DNA from: CAMLFJ01 sp035524955
GTDB lineage: Bacteria; Methylomirabilota; Methylomirabilia; Rokubacteriales; CSP1-6
NCBI GenBank assembly: GCA_035524955.1
Contig: DATLFG010000042.1
Coordinates: 84,762 to 148,761 of the forward strand
Reading direction: 5' to 3'
DNA: 64,000 nucleotides
Notes under the pieces: model-generated
What the model saw: only the letters and a program-made list of their open reading frames with translations
What the model was told of the DNA's origin: nothing
Database searches by the model: none
Made by a program: the position numbers and the translations under genes
Shown: in pieces, positions 8,171 through 19,159 of the stretch
Position numbering within the stretch: position 1 is the first letter of the stretch
How the letters are laid out: each line of letters opens with the position of its first letter

Positions 8171-9942
8171 CGTGACTCTCCTTCCTCCGGGCTCCGCGGC
8201 CGCACCGCGACCACCTCCCCCTGGAATGCGCTCAGCGCGGCCTGCACCGCCGGGTGGTTCCGGGCTCCCCCGCCGCTGCTCCCCGCGCCACCATTGGCAT
8301 CGAGCTCGAACCGCCGCGCCGACGCCACGTGGCGCCGCACGGCCTCGTTGATCAGCTCCTTGTTGCCGCGATCGTTCAGCATCTCCCGGTGGAAGCCGCT
8401 GGCCTCGAGCACCAGCGTGAGCACGCCGTCCTCCACCCGCTGCGGCGTCGCGTGCTGGAGCACCGAGCCCAGCACCGCCTTGCGCTTCATGACGTCGGCG
8501 ACGACGCGCTCCCACGCGTCTCCAAGCCCGGCGGGCGCTGGGAGCCCGGCGGGCGGGGGCGGGGCGGGCTCGGTGGCCTCCATGTCGGCGGCCGCGGCCT
8601 CGATGAGGGGCTCGACGTCGAGCGGCCGGCCGCTCCTGCCCGGGACCGCGGGCGCCGGGGCCGGCATCGCGGGAGCCGGCCCGCGCGCGGGCGCCGGCCG
8701 CGCATCGAGCAGCGTCTCCTGCACGACCACGGCGCGGCCCGTCGCGCTCGCCGCGGCAGACGGCATCCGGCGCAGCCGTGCCTCCGCCTCCTCGAGCTTG
8801 CCGATCAGCGTCTCGATGGCCTGCGGCTGCGGGCGCTGGGTGGCGCGCACCGTCGCGATCTCGAGCTCGACGCGGGGGTGCGGCGAGCGGCGCATCTCGG
8901 CGTCCGCGTCGAGAAACGCCCGGAGCACGTAGAGCAGCTCGTCGGCCGACACCGGCTCCGCGACCGCCTTCAGCTCGGCGGCCTCGGCGGGCGTCAGGTC
9001 GACGAACGGGGCGCCCGGGGCCACCTTCGTCACGAGCAGGCGGCGGGTCATCTCGACCGCCTCGCGGCAGAGCGTGCCCAGGTCCTCCCCCGCCGTCGCG
9101 GCGCGATCCACCGCTTCCAGCGCGGCGCCCCCGTCGCGCGCGAGCAGGGCGCCCACGAAGCCGCGCACGTGCACCGGGGAGGACGAGCCGAGCAGCCGGG
9201 CCACGCCCGCCTCGTCGAGCTTGCCCTCGCCGTAGGCGATCGCGGTGTCGAGCAGCGAGAGCGCGTCCCGCAGGCTGCCCTCGGCGGCGCGGATGAGGAG
9301 CGGCAGGGCCCCCGGCTCGAAGGGCACGCGCTCCTCCTCGAGGATGCGGGTGAGGCTCGCGGCCAGCAGCTCGGGCGGGATCGGCCGGAAGTCGAAGCGC
9401 TGGCAGCGCGAGAGCACGGTGGCCGGGATCTTCTTGGGGTCGGTGGTGGCGAGGATGAAGACCACGTGCGCGGGCGGCTCCTCCAGCGTCTTCAGGAACG
9501 CGTTGAAGGCCGCGCCGGAGAGCATGTGGACCTCGTCCACGATGTAGACCTTGAAGCGGCCTCGGGCCGGCGAGTACTTCACGTTTTCCCGGAGGGTCCG
9601 GATGTCGTCCACGCTCGTGTTGGATGCCGCGTCGATCTCCATCACGTCCACCGGCGCGCCCGAGACGAAGTCCTGGCAGGACGGGCAGGCGCCGCACGCC
9701 TCGGTGCCGGCGCGCGCGGTGCACGCCAGCGCCTTGGCCAGGAGGCGCGCGGTGGTGGTCTTGCCGACGCCGCGCGGGCCGGTGAACAGATACGCGTGGG
9801 CCACGCGGCCCGAGGCGAGCGCATTGCGCAGCGTGCGCGTGACGGGATCCTGCCCCACGACCGCGTCGAAGACCTGCGGCCGCCACTTCCGCGCCAGGAC
9901 CTGGTAGGTCAAAGACCGTGCACCCTCAATCGAACCGCCCAT
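8167..9942 (-). CDS. dnaX: DNA polymerase III subunit tau/gamma
   Basis: 591 residues. The N-terminal AAA+ clamp-loader module has YQVLARKWRPQVFDAVVGQ, Walker A GPRGVGKTTTA (about 55-65), a four-Cys zinc module (CTARAGTEACGACPSC), DEVHML (Walker B) and the sensor region FILATTDPKKIP. Domain III follows to about 370, then a Pro/Ala-rich linker and a tau-like C-terminal domain. It loads the beta clamp and holds the polymerase. No clear slippery A-tract for a programmed gamma frameshift was noticed. SRP RNA lies just upstream. Confidence 0.97.
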   Translation of the reverse strand: MGGSIEGARSLTYQVLARKWRPQVFDAVVGQDPVTRTLRNALASGRVAHAYLFTGPRGVGKTTTARLLAKALACTARAGTEACGACPSCQDFVSGAPVDVMEIDAASNTSVDDIRTLRENVKYSPARGRFKVYIVDEVHMLSGAAFNAFLKTLEEPPAHVVFILATTDPKKIPATVLSRCQRFDFRPIPPELLAASLTRILEEERVPFEPGALPLLIRAAEGSLRDALSLLDTAIAYGEGKLDEAGVARLLGSSSPVHVRGFVGALLARDGGAALEAVDRAATAGEDLGTLCREAVEMTRRLLVTKVAPGAPFVDLTPAEAAELKAVAEPVSADELLYVLRAFLDADAEMRRSPHPRVELEIATVRATQRPQPQAIETLIGKLEEAEARLRRMPSAAASATGRAVVVQETLLDARPAPARGPAPAMPAPAPAVPGRSGRPLDVEPLIEAAAADMEATEPAPPPPAGLPAPAGLGDAWERVVADVMKRKAVLGSVLQHATPQRVEDGVLTLVLEASGFHREMLNDRGNKELINEAVRRHVASARRFELDANGGAGSSGGGARNHPAVQAALSAFQGEVVAVRPRSPEEGESR

Positions 9943-9967
9943 ACCGCGATCTCCGTACGAAACCTGC

Positions 9968-10068
9968 TCCGGTCAGGTACTCCCACGGCACACGAGAGGG
10001 GCGCCTTACCGTTGCTCCCTTCCGGGCCTGGCGGGGTTCGACGCATCCCGTTGCGTGGGGCCCAACCT
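9968..10068 (-). ncRNA. ffs: Signal recognition particle RNA, 4.5S type
   Basis: The minus strand carries the SRP helix 8 signature CCAGGCCCGGAAGGGAGCA flanked by CGAACCCCG and CGGTAAG, the most conserved part of bacterial SRP RNA. Flanking arms CCCCACGCA and TGCCGTGGG can pair to extend the hairpin. Ends are estimated from pairing and could be off by about 10 bases. The short type without an Alu domain is indicated. It sits between tRNA-Ser and dnaX, a common arrangement. Confidence 0.9.
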
Positions 10069-10371
10069 TCAACGCCGTCCCGTACGGCTCATTCGACACG
10101 ACCGACCCTCGAGAGGGAATTCAACCCCGCTATAGCGGATTGCGGGTTACAGGGCACCGCTACCTCCCCGTCTAGCACGGCCCACCTGCGCCGGCCGCCG
10201 ATAAGGGCCCAGTGGCTTCGTTGGCGCCCTCGAGCGCACGCTCGACGTACAGGGAGTACGCCTCGCGTGCGCTCTTCGGGCGCCGCCTCGCCACTGGACC
10301 CTTCTCGCCGCCCGGCAAGCTCATCACGCTTCGCTACTCCGGCGCGCTCATGACGCACGCGCGGCTGGAAA

Positions 10372-10461
10372 TGGCGGAGGGGGTGGGATTCGAACCCACG
10401 GTACAGTTGCCCGTACACGGCATTTCCAGTGCCGCACCTTCGGCCACTCGGCCACCCCTCC
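10372..10461 (-). tRNA. tRNA-Ser (GGA)
   Basis: Acceptor GGAGGGG pairs with its complement; the class II variable arm (GTGTACGGGCAACTGTACC) is long; anticodon loop CTGGAAA with GGA; T-arm GGTTCGAATCC; encoded CCA. Length 90. Confidence 0.97.
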
Positions 10462-10498
10462 GCGCGTCTCCGGCACACTCCTGAAGGTGCGATCAAAT

Positions 10499-10590
10499 TG
10501 GCGGAGGGGAGAGGATTTGAACCCCCGAGGGACTTGCGCCCCTATCCGATTTCGAGTCGGACGCCTTCAACCGGGCTCGGCCACCCCTCC
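10499..10590 (-). tRNA. tRNA-Ser (CGA)
   Basis: Class II tRNA with acceptor GGAGGGG, D-arm TGGCCGAGCCCGG, anticodon loop CTCGAAA with CGA, a long variable arm, T-arm GGTTCAAATCC and encoded CCA. Length 92. It lies 37 bases from the GGA isoacceptor. Confidence 0.97.
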
Positions 10591-11362
10591 GCTATGCTAT
10601 TCAGCACTTAGCTCGCTACTGCACCATCGGTCGCGCTGTCCGTTCCCTACAAGGTCCACGTTGAGACCCCCACTCGCCTGCAGCCAACCAGGCGACCTAC
10701 GGCCGCCAGGGGGTGCTCAGGCTTGGCCTGCCCTCAAGCTGGTTCGGGTCCTGGCCCAGGGTCCTGAGTATAGCCTGAGCTCCAGAGACGGTCCCGGGGA
10801 AAGAACTTCGCCGCCGCTCGACCGGGGCACGCGAAGCGAGAGGCAGAGATGGGCGAGCTCGCTGGCGGGCCGCTGCACCGCGTCTTAGCCCGCCCCGATC
10901 CCAGCCGCGCAGTCTTTTCAGGGAATCGGCATCTCTAGATGTGGGTAATCGCCTGATACCCCCTGAGTAATCGCGTACCGCGCACTTCGCGACCGCAGCT
11001 TCGTAACCCGGCACAGAATCACGCAGGCCAGCCTGGGTACGGTCCTTGCTCACCTTGGTGAAGCGTGGATATTTTGCCATGCGTCGCATGTTCGGTCCCG
11101 CGCACGGCCATCGGCTACCTCGTCGATCGCGTGGCTGGCGCTGTGTCTGGCTTCGTGATCCTGGTGGGGCTCCTCCCCTTGGCGTGGCTTTTCGGGACGC
11201 CCTGACCATGCGTTACCACCCCCACGGAAGGATCGACTATTCCACCGCCCCGGCCAGGCGGGACCCGTCACCCGCAGTCGGCTCAAGTCGTGCCGGCGAC
11301 CGAGGCGAGCCGCGTTGGCAACGTCGCGTTGCTGCGCGCAGTCCTCGGCGAGGGGCGATGCG
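10591..11362. other. Gap of about 770 bases without a convincing gene
   Basis: Open frames here on both strands have biased, low-complexity translations and no family resemblance. The only piece with protein-like character is a short single-membrane-segment frame at 11065-11205 (listed separately). GC is visibly lower than in neighbouring genes. No tRNA, repeat array or transposase was recognised. It may be a decayed intergenic region between the tRNA-Ser pair and the glycosyltransferase genes. Confidence 0.5.
11065..11205 (+). CDS. Possible small membrane peptide (46 aa)
   Basis: A GTG-started frame encoding 46 residues whose second half contains one hydrophobic span (AVSGFVILVGLLPLAWLFG) preceded by VPRTAIGYLVDR. 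The ribosome site is weak. It could be a real small membrane protein, the tail of a decayed gene, or chance. Nothing about function can be said. Confidence 0.22.
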   Translation: MDILPCVACSVPRTAIGYLVDRVAGAVSGFVILVGLLPLAWLFGTP

Positions 11363-13021
11363 GTGAGCGAGGTAACGATCGTGGCATCGGTCGCATTCGT
11401 CTCGGCACTCGTGGGTGTCGGGTGGTACACGCCTCGCTTTGGGCTCGGAGCCCGGAATCAAGATGGGCGCATCCAGCCGGCTACCGGAAGAGCGCTGGCG
11501 TTCGCTTGCTGCGTGGCCCTCGCCACCGCGATCATGGCCTGGCGTTATGTGGGCTTTCAGTCCAGCGACGACGGCCACTACCTGGCGGCGGCGCTGGGCT
11601 GGCTCGAGCATTTCCCTTACGTGGGGGGCGCGCACCGGACGTTGCGTCACACGATTGCGTTGCCCGTCGCGGCGACGGTCGGGCTGTTCGGCCTGAAGGA
11701 GCTCGCGGTGAGCCTGTCCGGCATTCTGTACTTCCTGGGCCTCGTCGCCGTGAACACCTTCTGGGCGTCGCGCTTCATCGGGCTCCTGCCCGCCTTCACC
11801 GGGACGCTTCTGATGGTCACCGCGCCCGGGTTCGTCGTGACCGCCACCTACCTGAACGCCGACCTCGTCGAGTTGTTCTACATTTCGGCTGCGTTCTGGG
11901 CCTTCGTGTACTCGATCGAAAACCCGGACAAGCGGTGGCCGCTGGTTCTGGCCGGGGTGGCGGCCGCCCTGGGCATCTTGACCCGCGAGACGGCGGCCGC
12001 CTTCGCCCTCTTCCTGGGGCTCCTCTTCCTGTTCCACCCGATGATGCCCCGGAAGAACTATTTCACCATTGCGGCGGGGGCGCTCGCCGTGCTGGGTGCC
12101 GAGTGGGCATATCTCACGGCAATGACCGGCAACCCTCTGTACCGAATCGGCGTCGTCGAGCACCACGACGTCATCAGCCGGGCGGCCGAGCTTGCGCGGA
12201 CCCTCGAGCGAGGAGCCCTGATCGATGCGGAAGGCACCGTGTCGGTCAGCGTCTGGCTCGATCCGATCCTCAGTCTCTTCGTGACCCAGAAGTACGGCTT
12301 GCTCTTCTGGGCCGCGATTCCCGCCGCCGTCCTGCTGCTCAAGGATCGGGCCACCGCGCCCAGATCCTCGCGGGTGCTCCGGCTGATATCGAGCTTCGCC
12401 CTCGTCTGGTACGCCTTCATCGTCCTGAACCCGAAGCTGTACCTCGTGCCCCGGTATCTGGTTGTGACCGCCTCCTTCATGAGCCTGCTCGTGGGCTGGT
12501 GGCTGACCATGCAGTGGCAGGCGGGCCGGCGCGCCCTCACGGCCGCGCTTGCCGGCGTCCTGGTCGGGGTGAATCTGCTCGGGTTGAGCGTGGCAATCGT
12601 CAATCCGCGCTTTGCCGAGCGCGAGCTCGTGCGGGTCGTGACCGCGCATCCGGGCGAGACGATCTACACCGATCCGGGCACCAAGCGCCGTGCGGAGTTC
12701 TTCCTGCGCTTCCAGGGGTTGGATGAGCGGACCGTCTCGTCCGGAATGCCACCCGCCCACGCGCTCGTCCTCTACAACGAAGAGTCGATGGCCCGCTGCG
12801 CGCGCACGGTCCGCTGCCTGGAGGCTCTCACCGGCTATGCGCCGAAGAGCAACTGGCAAGAGATTGCTCGAATCGACCCGCCCCGCAGCCTGGCCGCGGA
12901 GGTGGTCGAGGTGCAGCCCCTGCAGGGGCTGCTGCCGCGAGACGTGCTGCGCAAGATCACGCAGCCGGTGACCCCCGTCGTCCTGTACCGCGTCCCGAGC
13001 TCCGGGGACGGTAGGAGCTAG
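11363..13021 (+). CDS. Multi-spanning GT-C fold glycosyltransferase (PMT/ArnT-like)
   Basis: 552 residues from GTG 11363, which has GAGGGG upstream; an in-frame ATG at 11315 is less likely. About ten hydrophobic segments span residues 5-430. An acidic loop after the first segments (SSDDGHYLAAALGW) is where GT-C enzymes place their catalytic Asp, and NADLVELFY follows later. A soluble C-terminal part follows. Such enzymes use polyprenyl-phosphate sugars on the periplasmic side. The downstream GT2 gene (6 bases away) resembles dolichyl-phosphate-sugar synthases, which would supply such a donor. Codon third positions are less GC-rich than in flanking housekeeping genes, so acquisition is possible. 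Confidence 0.7.
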   Translation: MSEVTIVASVAFVSALVGVGWYTPRFGLGARNQDGRIQPATGRALAFACCVALATAIMAWRYVGFQSSDDGHYLAAALGWLEHFPYVGGAHRTLRHTIALPVAATVGLFGLKELAVSLSGILYFLGLVAVNTFWASRFIGLLPAFTGTLLMVTAPGFVVTATYLNADLVELFYISAAFWAFVYSIENPDKRWPLVLAGVAAALGILTRETAAAFALFLGLLFLFHPMMPRKNYFTIAAGALAVLGAEWAYLTAMTGNPLYRIGVVEHHDVISRAAELARTLERGALIDAEGTVSVSVWLDPILSLFVTQKYGLLFWAAIPAAVLLLKDRATAPRSSRVLRLISSFALVWYAFIVLNPKLYLVPRYLVVTASFMSLLVGWWLTMQWQAGRRALTAALAGVLVGVNLLGLSVAIVNPRFAERELVRVVTAHPGETIYTDPGTKRRAEFFLRFQGLDERTVSSGMPPAHALVLYNEESMARCARTVRCLEALTGYAPKSNWQEIARIDPPRSLAAEVVEVQPLQGLLPRDVLRKITQPVTPVVLYRVPSSGDGRS

Positions 13022-13027
13022 ATCAGA

Positions 13028-14083
13028 ATGGCAGACCGTATCGAGCCACAGCCTGACGCCGCCGAGCCGTACCGGATCGCGGTGCTGGTGCCGTGCTACA
13101 ACGAGGAAGCCGCCGTCGGCGCGGTGGTGAGGGATTTTCGCGCCGCCCTGCCCGAGGCGACGATCTACGTCTACGACAATAACTCGAGGGACTGCACGGT
13201 CGACGTCGCGCGGGCCGCCGGCGCGATCGTGCGCCATGAGCCCTTGCCGGGCAAGGGCAACGTCGTGAGACGAATGTTTGCCGACGTCGAGGCAGACATC
13301 TATGTCCTGGTGGACGGTGACGCGACCTATCATGCGGCCAGCGCTCCGGTCATGATCGACAAGCTCATCACCGAGCAGCTCGACATGGTGGTCGGGTGCC
13401 GGGTCGGTTCGGACAGCCGAGCCTACCGGGCCGGCCACCGGCTCGGCAATGCGCTGTTCACGGGCTCCGTGGCCAAGCTGTTCGGCAACCGCTTCACCGA
13501 TATCCTGTCTGGCTACCGAGTGTTCTCACGCCGATTCGTCAGGTCGTTCCCCGCGCTGGCCCAGGGATTCGAGATCGAGACCGAGCTTTGCGTGCACGCG
13601 CTCGAGCTGCGTATGCCAATCGGCGAGATCAATACACACTACGGGGCGCGGCCCGAGGGCTCGCAGAGCAAGCTGTCCACGTTCCGCGACGGCTTTCGTA
13701 TTCTGGTCATGATCCTTGCTCTCTTCAAGAACGAGCGGCCGCTGCAATACTTCAGCATCGCCTTCGCCCTGCTGGCGAGTGTGTCGCTGGTGCTGGCCGC
13801 TCCCCTCGTCCAGACGTATCTGGAGAGCGGCCTCGTGCCGCGATTCCCGACCGCGCTCCTCGCCACCGGTATCATGCTCCTGGCCTTCCTGAGTCTCACG
13901 TGCGGAGTCATCCTCGATACCGTGACCCACGGACGCCGCGAGATGAAGCGGCTCGCGTACCTCTCGATCCCGGGACCCCGGCCCGGGAACCTGGGGGATG
14001 ATTCCTCGGGGTTCCGGGTCGCCGACACGCTCCCCGCTGATCGCGCGGGGATCGGTGAGCCCGAGCGCTCGCAAATGATCTAG
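13028..14083 (+). CDS. GT2 glycosyltransferase, polyprenyl-phosphate sugar synthase-like
   Basis: 351 residues. The GT-A domain shows VLVPCYNEEAAVGAVV (18-33), YDNNSRDCT, and the nucleotide-sugar/metal motif VDGDATYH (about 97-104). GYRVFSRR and FEIETEL are typical of the DPM1/DPG-synthase branch. Two C-terminal membrane segments lie at about 240-265 and 275-300. It probably charges a polyprenyl phosphate with a sugar for the GT-C enzyme encoded upstream. The C-terminal 40 residues are polar and not family-like. Confidence 0.8.
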   Translation: MADRIEPQPDAAEPYRIAVLVPCYNEEAAVGAVVRDFRAALPEATIYVYDNNSRDCTVDVARAAGAIVRHEPLPGKGNVVRRMFADVEADIYVLVDGDATYHAASAPVMIDKLITEQLDMVVGCRVGSDSRAYRAGHRLGNALFTGSVAKLFGNRFTDILSGYRVFSRRFVRSFPALAQGFEIETELCVHALELRMPIGEINTHYGARPEGSQSKLSTFRDGFRILVMILALFKNERPLQYFSIAFALLASVSLVLAAPLVQTYLESGLVPRFPTALLATGIMLLAFLSLTCGVILDTVTHGRREMKRLAYLSIPGPRPGNLGDDSSGFRVADTLPADRAGIGEPERSQMI

Positions 14084-14145
14084 CGGGAGAGTCGACCCTT
14101 ACCGCCGGGCGGGGTCAGAGCCTGCGCGCGGGCGACCGCGAGCGC

Positions 14146-14616
14146 CTACGCCCGCCGCGCCGCGAAGAAGTCGCGCAGGAGCGCCCCACACTCGGCCGTG
14201 CGCACGTCGGCGGTCACCGCGACCCGGTGATTGAGCCGGGGATCCTCCAGTAGACGATGGAGGCTTCGCACCGCGCCGGCCTTGGGATCGGCGGCGCCAT
14301 AGACCAGGCGCACGATCCGGGCGTGCACGGCGGCGCCGCAGCACATCGCGCAGGGCTCGATCGTCACGTACAGGGTCGCGCCCTCGAGGCGATAGTTGCC
14401 AAGCGTGCGGGCCGCCGCCCGCATGGCCTCCACCTCCGCGTGAGCCGTGGGGTCCCGCCGGGCGATCGGGGCGTTGTGGCCCCGTGCGATGACCCGGCCG
14501 TCCAGGACGACCACCGCGCCGACCGGGACCTCTCCCGCCGCGTCGGCCCGGCGCGCCTCGGCCAAGGCGAGCCCCATGAACCGGTCGTCGTCGGTCTGCG
14601 CGGCCCCTTTCCCCAT
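14146..14616 (-). CDS. tadA: tRNA-specific adenosine deaminase
   Basis: 156 residues from the ATG at 14616 (a TTG one codon earlier is also possible). The zinc/catalytic motif TAHAEVEAM and EPCAMCCGA show the His/Glu and two Cys of CDA-fold deaminases. TadA converts A34 to inosine in tRNA-Arg(ACG), and a tRNA-Arg(ACG) gene lies about 250 bases upstream on the same strand. The tail is short and Arg-rich. Confidence 0.96.
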   Translation of the reverse strand: MGKGAAQTDDDRFMGLALAEARRADAAGEVPVGAVVVLDGRVIARGHNAPIARRDPTAHAEVEAMRAAARTLGNYRLEGATLYVTIEPCAMCCGAAVHARIVRLVYGAADPKAGAVRSLHRLLEDPRLNHRVAVTADVRTAECGALLRDFFAARRA

Positions 14617-14861
14617 CAACGAAGGACAGTACCGCCAGCCCGGCGGAGCGGCAAGCGCCGGGGGCTAGGGGGCCGGGCGAAGCTGCATGCGGTTGTCGAG
14701 AGGCGAACTGCCGACAGGCGACGGGCACTCACCCGTCCAGCCCAATCTCTCCCATGACTCGGCCGTCTGGTCGACCGAGCGGATGCGGGACGCCAAGAGG
14801 CCACTGCCCTGCGCAGCCGCGGGGGGCCGTCCGGGCGCCCCCTCGCAACTGCGCGTCGAAA

Positions 14862-14938
14862 TGGTGCGCCCTAGAGGAATCGAACCTCTGGCCTTCGGAT
14901 TCGTAGTCCGACGCTCTATCCATCTGAGCTAAGGGCGC
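14862..14938 (-). tRNA. tRNA-Arg (ACG)
   Basis: Acceptor GCGCCCT/AGGGCGC, D-loop AGCTCAGATGGATAGAG, anticodon loop CTACGAA with ACG, T-arm GGTTCGAATCC, encoded CCA, length 77. It is the substrate type for the neighbouring TadA. Confidence 0.97.
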
Positions 14939-14941
14939 GCA

Positions 14942-15035
14942 TGGCGGAGAGGCCGGGATTCGAACCCGGGACAGAGGTTTTGCCCCTGTAACCGCTTAGC
15001 AGGCGGCTGCCTTCGGCCGACTCGGCCACCTCTCC
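14942..15035 (-). tRNA. tRNA-Ser (GCT)
   Basis: Class II tRNA: acceptor GGAGAGG, D-arm TGGCCGAGTCGG, anticodon loop CTGCTAA with GCT, a long variable arm, T-arm GGTTCGAATCC and encoded CCA. Length 94. It begins three bases from the tRNA-Arg. Confidence 0.97.
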
Positions 15036-15173
15036 AAACGTCAAGCCCACAGAGTATATGCCATTCGAGCCGCGCGGACTACCGGGAAGCTGGTGCTTCG
15101 GCTGGTCGTCACGCCGCACGAGGCCGGCGCGGCCACCGTCGAGCAGGCCGCGGGCCGCGGCCGAGATGGAGAA

Positions 15174-15263
15174 TGGCGGAGGGGGAGGGATTCGAACCCC
15201 CGATCCCTTGCGGGATTCCGGTTTTCAAGACCGGCGCCTTCAACCGGACTCGGCCACCCCTCC
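15174..15263 (-). tRNA. tRNA-Ser (TGA)
   Basis: Class II tRNA: acceptor GGAGGGG, anticodon loop CTTGAAA with TGA, a long variable arm, T-arm GGTTCGAATCC, encoded CCA, length 90. It lies 12 bases downstream of serS. It reads UCA-type codons and is not a selenocysteine tRNA (whose anticodon is TCA). Confidence 0.97.
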
Positions 15264-15275
15264 GCGTCGAGCTGC

Positions 15276-16577
15276 CTAGCGTCCCGTCGTGGCCGGGCCG
15301 ATGCGCTCGAGGCCGCCCATGTAGGGGCGGAGCGCGGCGGGCACCGTGACGGATCCGTCGGCCTCCTGATAGTTCTCCAGCACCGCGATCAGCGTGCGGC
15401 CCACCGCGAGCCCGGAGCCGTTGAGCGTGTGGCAGAGATCCACCCGGCCGCCGCCCGCGGGACGGTACTTGATGTCGAGCCGGCGCGCCTGGTAGGCCTC
15501 GCAGTTCGAGCACGAGGAGATCTCGCGGTACTTGCCCTGCCCCGGCAGCCACACCTCGAGGTCGTAGGTCTTCGCGGAGTGGAAGCCCATGTCGCCGGTG
15601 CAGAGCGTCACCACGCGGTACGGCAGCTCGAGCCGCTGGAGCACCGCCTCTGCGCTCCGCACCATCGCCTCGAGCTCGTCATAGGACTGCCCGGGAACGG
15701 TCAGCTTCACCATCTCGACCTTGTCGAACTGGTGCTGCCGGATCATGCCCTTGGTGTCCTGCCCGTAGGTGCCGGCCTCGCGCCGGTAGCAGGGCGTGAG
15801 CGCGCAGTAGCGCCGCGGCAGCTCGGCCTCGGGCAGGATCTCGCCTCCGTGCAGCGCGGTGAGCGCGACCTCCGCGGTCGGGATCAGGTAGAGCGTGCGA
15901 CCGGCGTCCGGCTCCACCGTCTTGAACATCTGCTCCTCGAACTTGGGCAGCATCGCCACCCCGGTCATGGTCTCCGGGTTCACGAGATGCGGGACCCACA
16001 CCTCGGTGAACCCGTGCTCGCGCGTGTGCAGGTCGAGCATCAGCTGCGCGAGCGCGCGCCCGATCCGGGCGGCCGCGCCCCACATCACGGTGAAGCGCGC
16101 CTTGGCGATCTTGCTGGCGCGATCGAAATCGAGGATCCCGAGCGCCTCGCCGATCTCGAAGTGCTGCTTCGGCTCGAACCCGAACTGCCGCGGCGTCCCC
16201 CAGCGGCGCACCTCGACGTTGTCGTCCGCCGAGCGGCCCTCCGGCACGCTCGCGTGCGGAAGATTCGGGATCTCGAGCAGCAGCGTCTCCAGCCGCGCGT
16301 CGGTCTCCTTGATGAGGGCATCGAGCGCCTTGATGCGGTCGGAGACCTCGCGCATGCGCGCCATCGCGGCCTGCGGGTCCTCGCCGCGCCGCTTGGCCTG
16401 GCCGATGGCCTCGGAGGCGCGGTTGCGCTCGGCCTTCAGCTCCTCGGCATCGGTCACCAGGCGCCGGCGCTCGGTGTCCGCCGCGAGCACGGGCGCGAGC
16501 GACACGGAGGCGCCGCGCGTCGCCAGCGCGCCTTCCACCGCCGCGGGACCTTCTCGGATCAGCTTGATGTCGAGCAC
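15276..16577 (-). CDS. serS: Seryl-tRNA synthetase
   Basis: 433 residues from a GTG with GGAGG upstream; a longer in-frame extension translates the palindromic repeat and is rejected. The N-terminal coiled-coil tRNA-binding arm (about 30-105) and class II core are visible: motif 2 PCYRREAGTYGQDTKG, HQFDKVEM, EISSCSNCEAYQARRL and motif 3 LNGSGLAVGRTLIAVLENYQ. It charges tRNA-Ser. Four tRNA-Ser genes lie within 5 kb, one directly adjacent. Confidence 0.98.
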   Translation of the reverse strand: MLDIKLIREGPAAVEGALATRGASVSLAPVLAADTERRRLVTDAEELKAERNRASEAIGQAKRRGEDPQAAMARMREVSDRIKALDALIKETDARLETLLLEIPNLPHASVPEGRSADDNVEVRRWGTPRQFGFEPKQHFEIGEALGILDFDRASKIAKARFTVMWGAAARIGRALAQLMLDLHTREHGFTEVWVPHLVNPETMTGVAMLPKFEEQMFKTVEPDAGRTLYLIPTAEVALTALHGGEILPEAELPRRYCALTPCYRREAGTYGQDTKGMIRQHQFDKVEMVKLTVPGQSYDELEAMVRSAEAVLQRLELPYRVVTLCTGDMGFHSAKTYDLEVWLPGQGKYREISSCSNCEAYQARRLDIKYRPAGGGRVDLCHTLNGSGLAVGRTLIAVLENYQEADGSVTVPAALRPYMGGLERIGPATTGR

Positions 16578-16599
16578 CGCCTTGCCTCCGCCCCCCTCC

Positions 16600-16623
16600 C
16601 CCTCTCCCCTGAGCGGGAGAGGG
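16600..16623. repeat. CCCTCTCCC-type palindromic repeat, copy 2
   Basis: Arms CCCTCTCCC (16600-16608) and GGGAGAGGG (16615-16623) enclose a CTGAGC loop, followed by AGAA as in copy 1. It lies between gyrA and serS, 23 bases upstream of the serS start, so it may sit in the serS leader or end the gyrA transcript. Confidence 0.7.
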
Positions 16624-16698
16624 AGAAAACCATAACAAAAAGGAGGCCGCAGCGGCGCGCGGCCTCCGTCACCCCGTCCGACGCTCCGCCGGCGGGGC

Positions 16699-19143
<2,445 letters not shown>

Positions 19144-19159
19144 GGACCGGGTCCGTCTC

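Noticed and set aside
11237..13438. A 733-codon minus-strand frame opposite the glycosyltransferases
   Set aside because: Shadow of the real genes; composition is antisense-like and no motif is seen.
15174..15263. tRNA with anticodon TGA as selenocysteine tRNA
   Set aside because: tRNA-Sec has anticodon TCA and an 8-bp acceptor; this one has TGA and a 7-bp acceptor of a normal tRNA-Ser.
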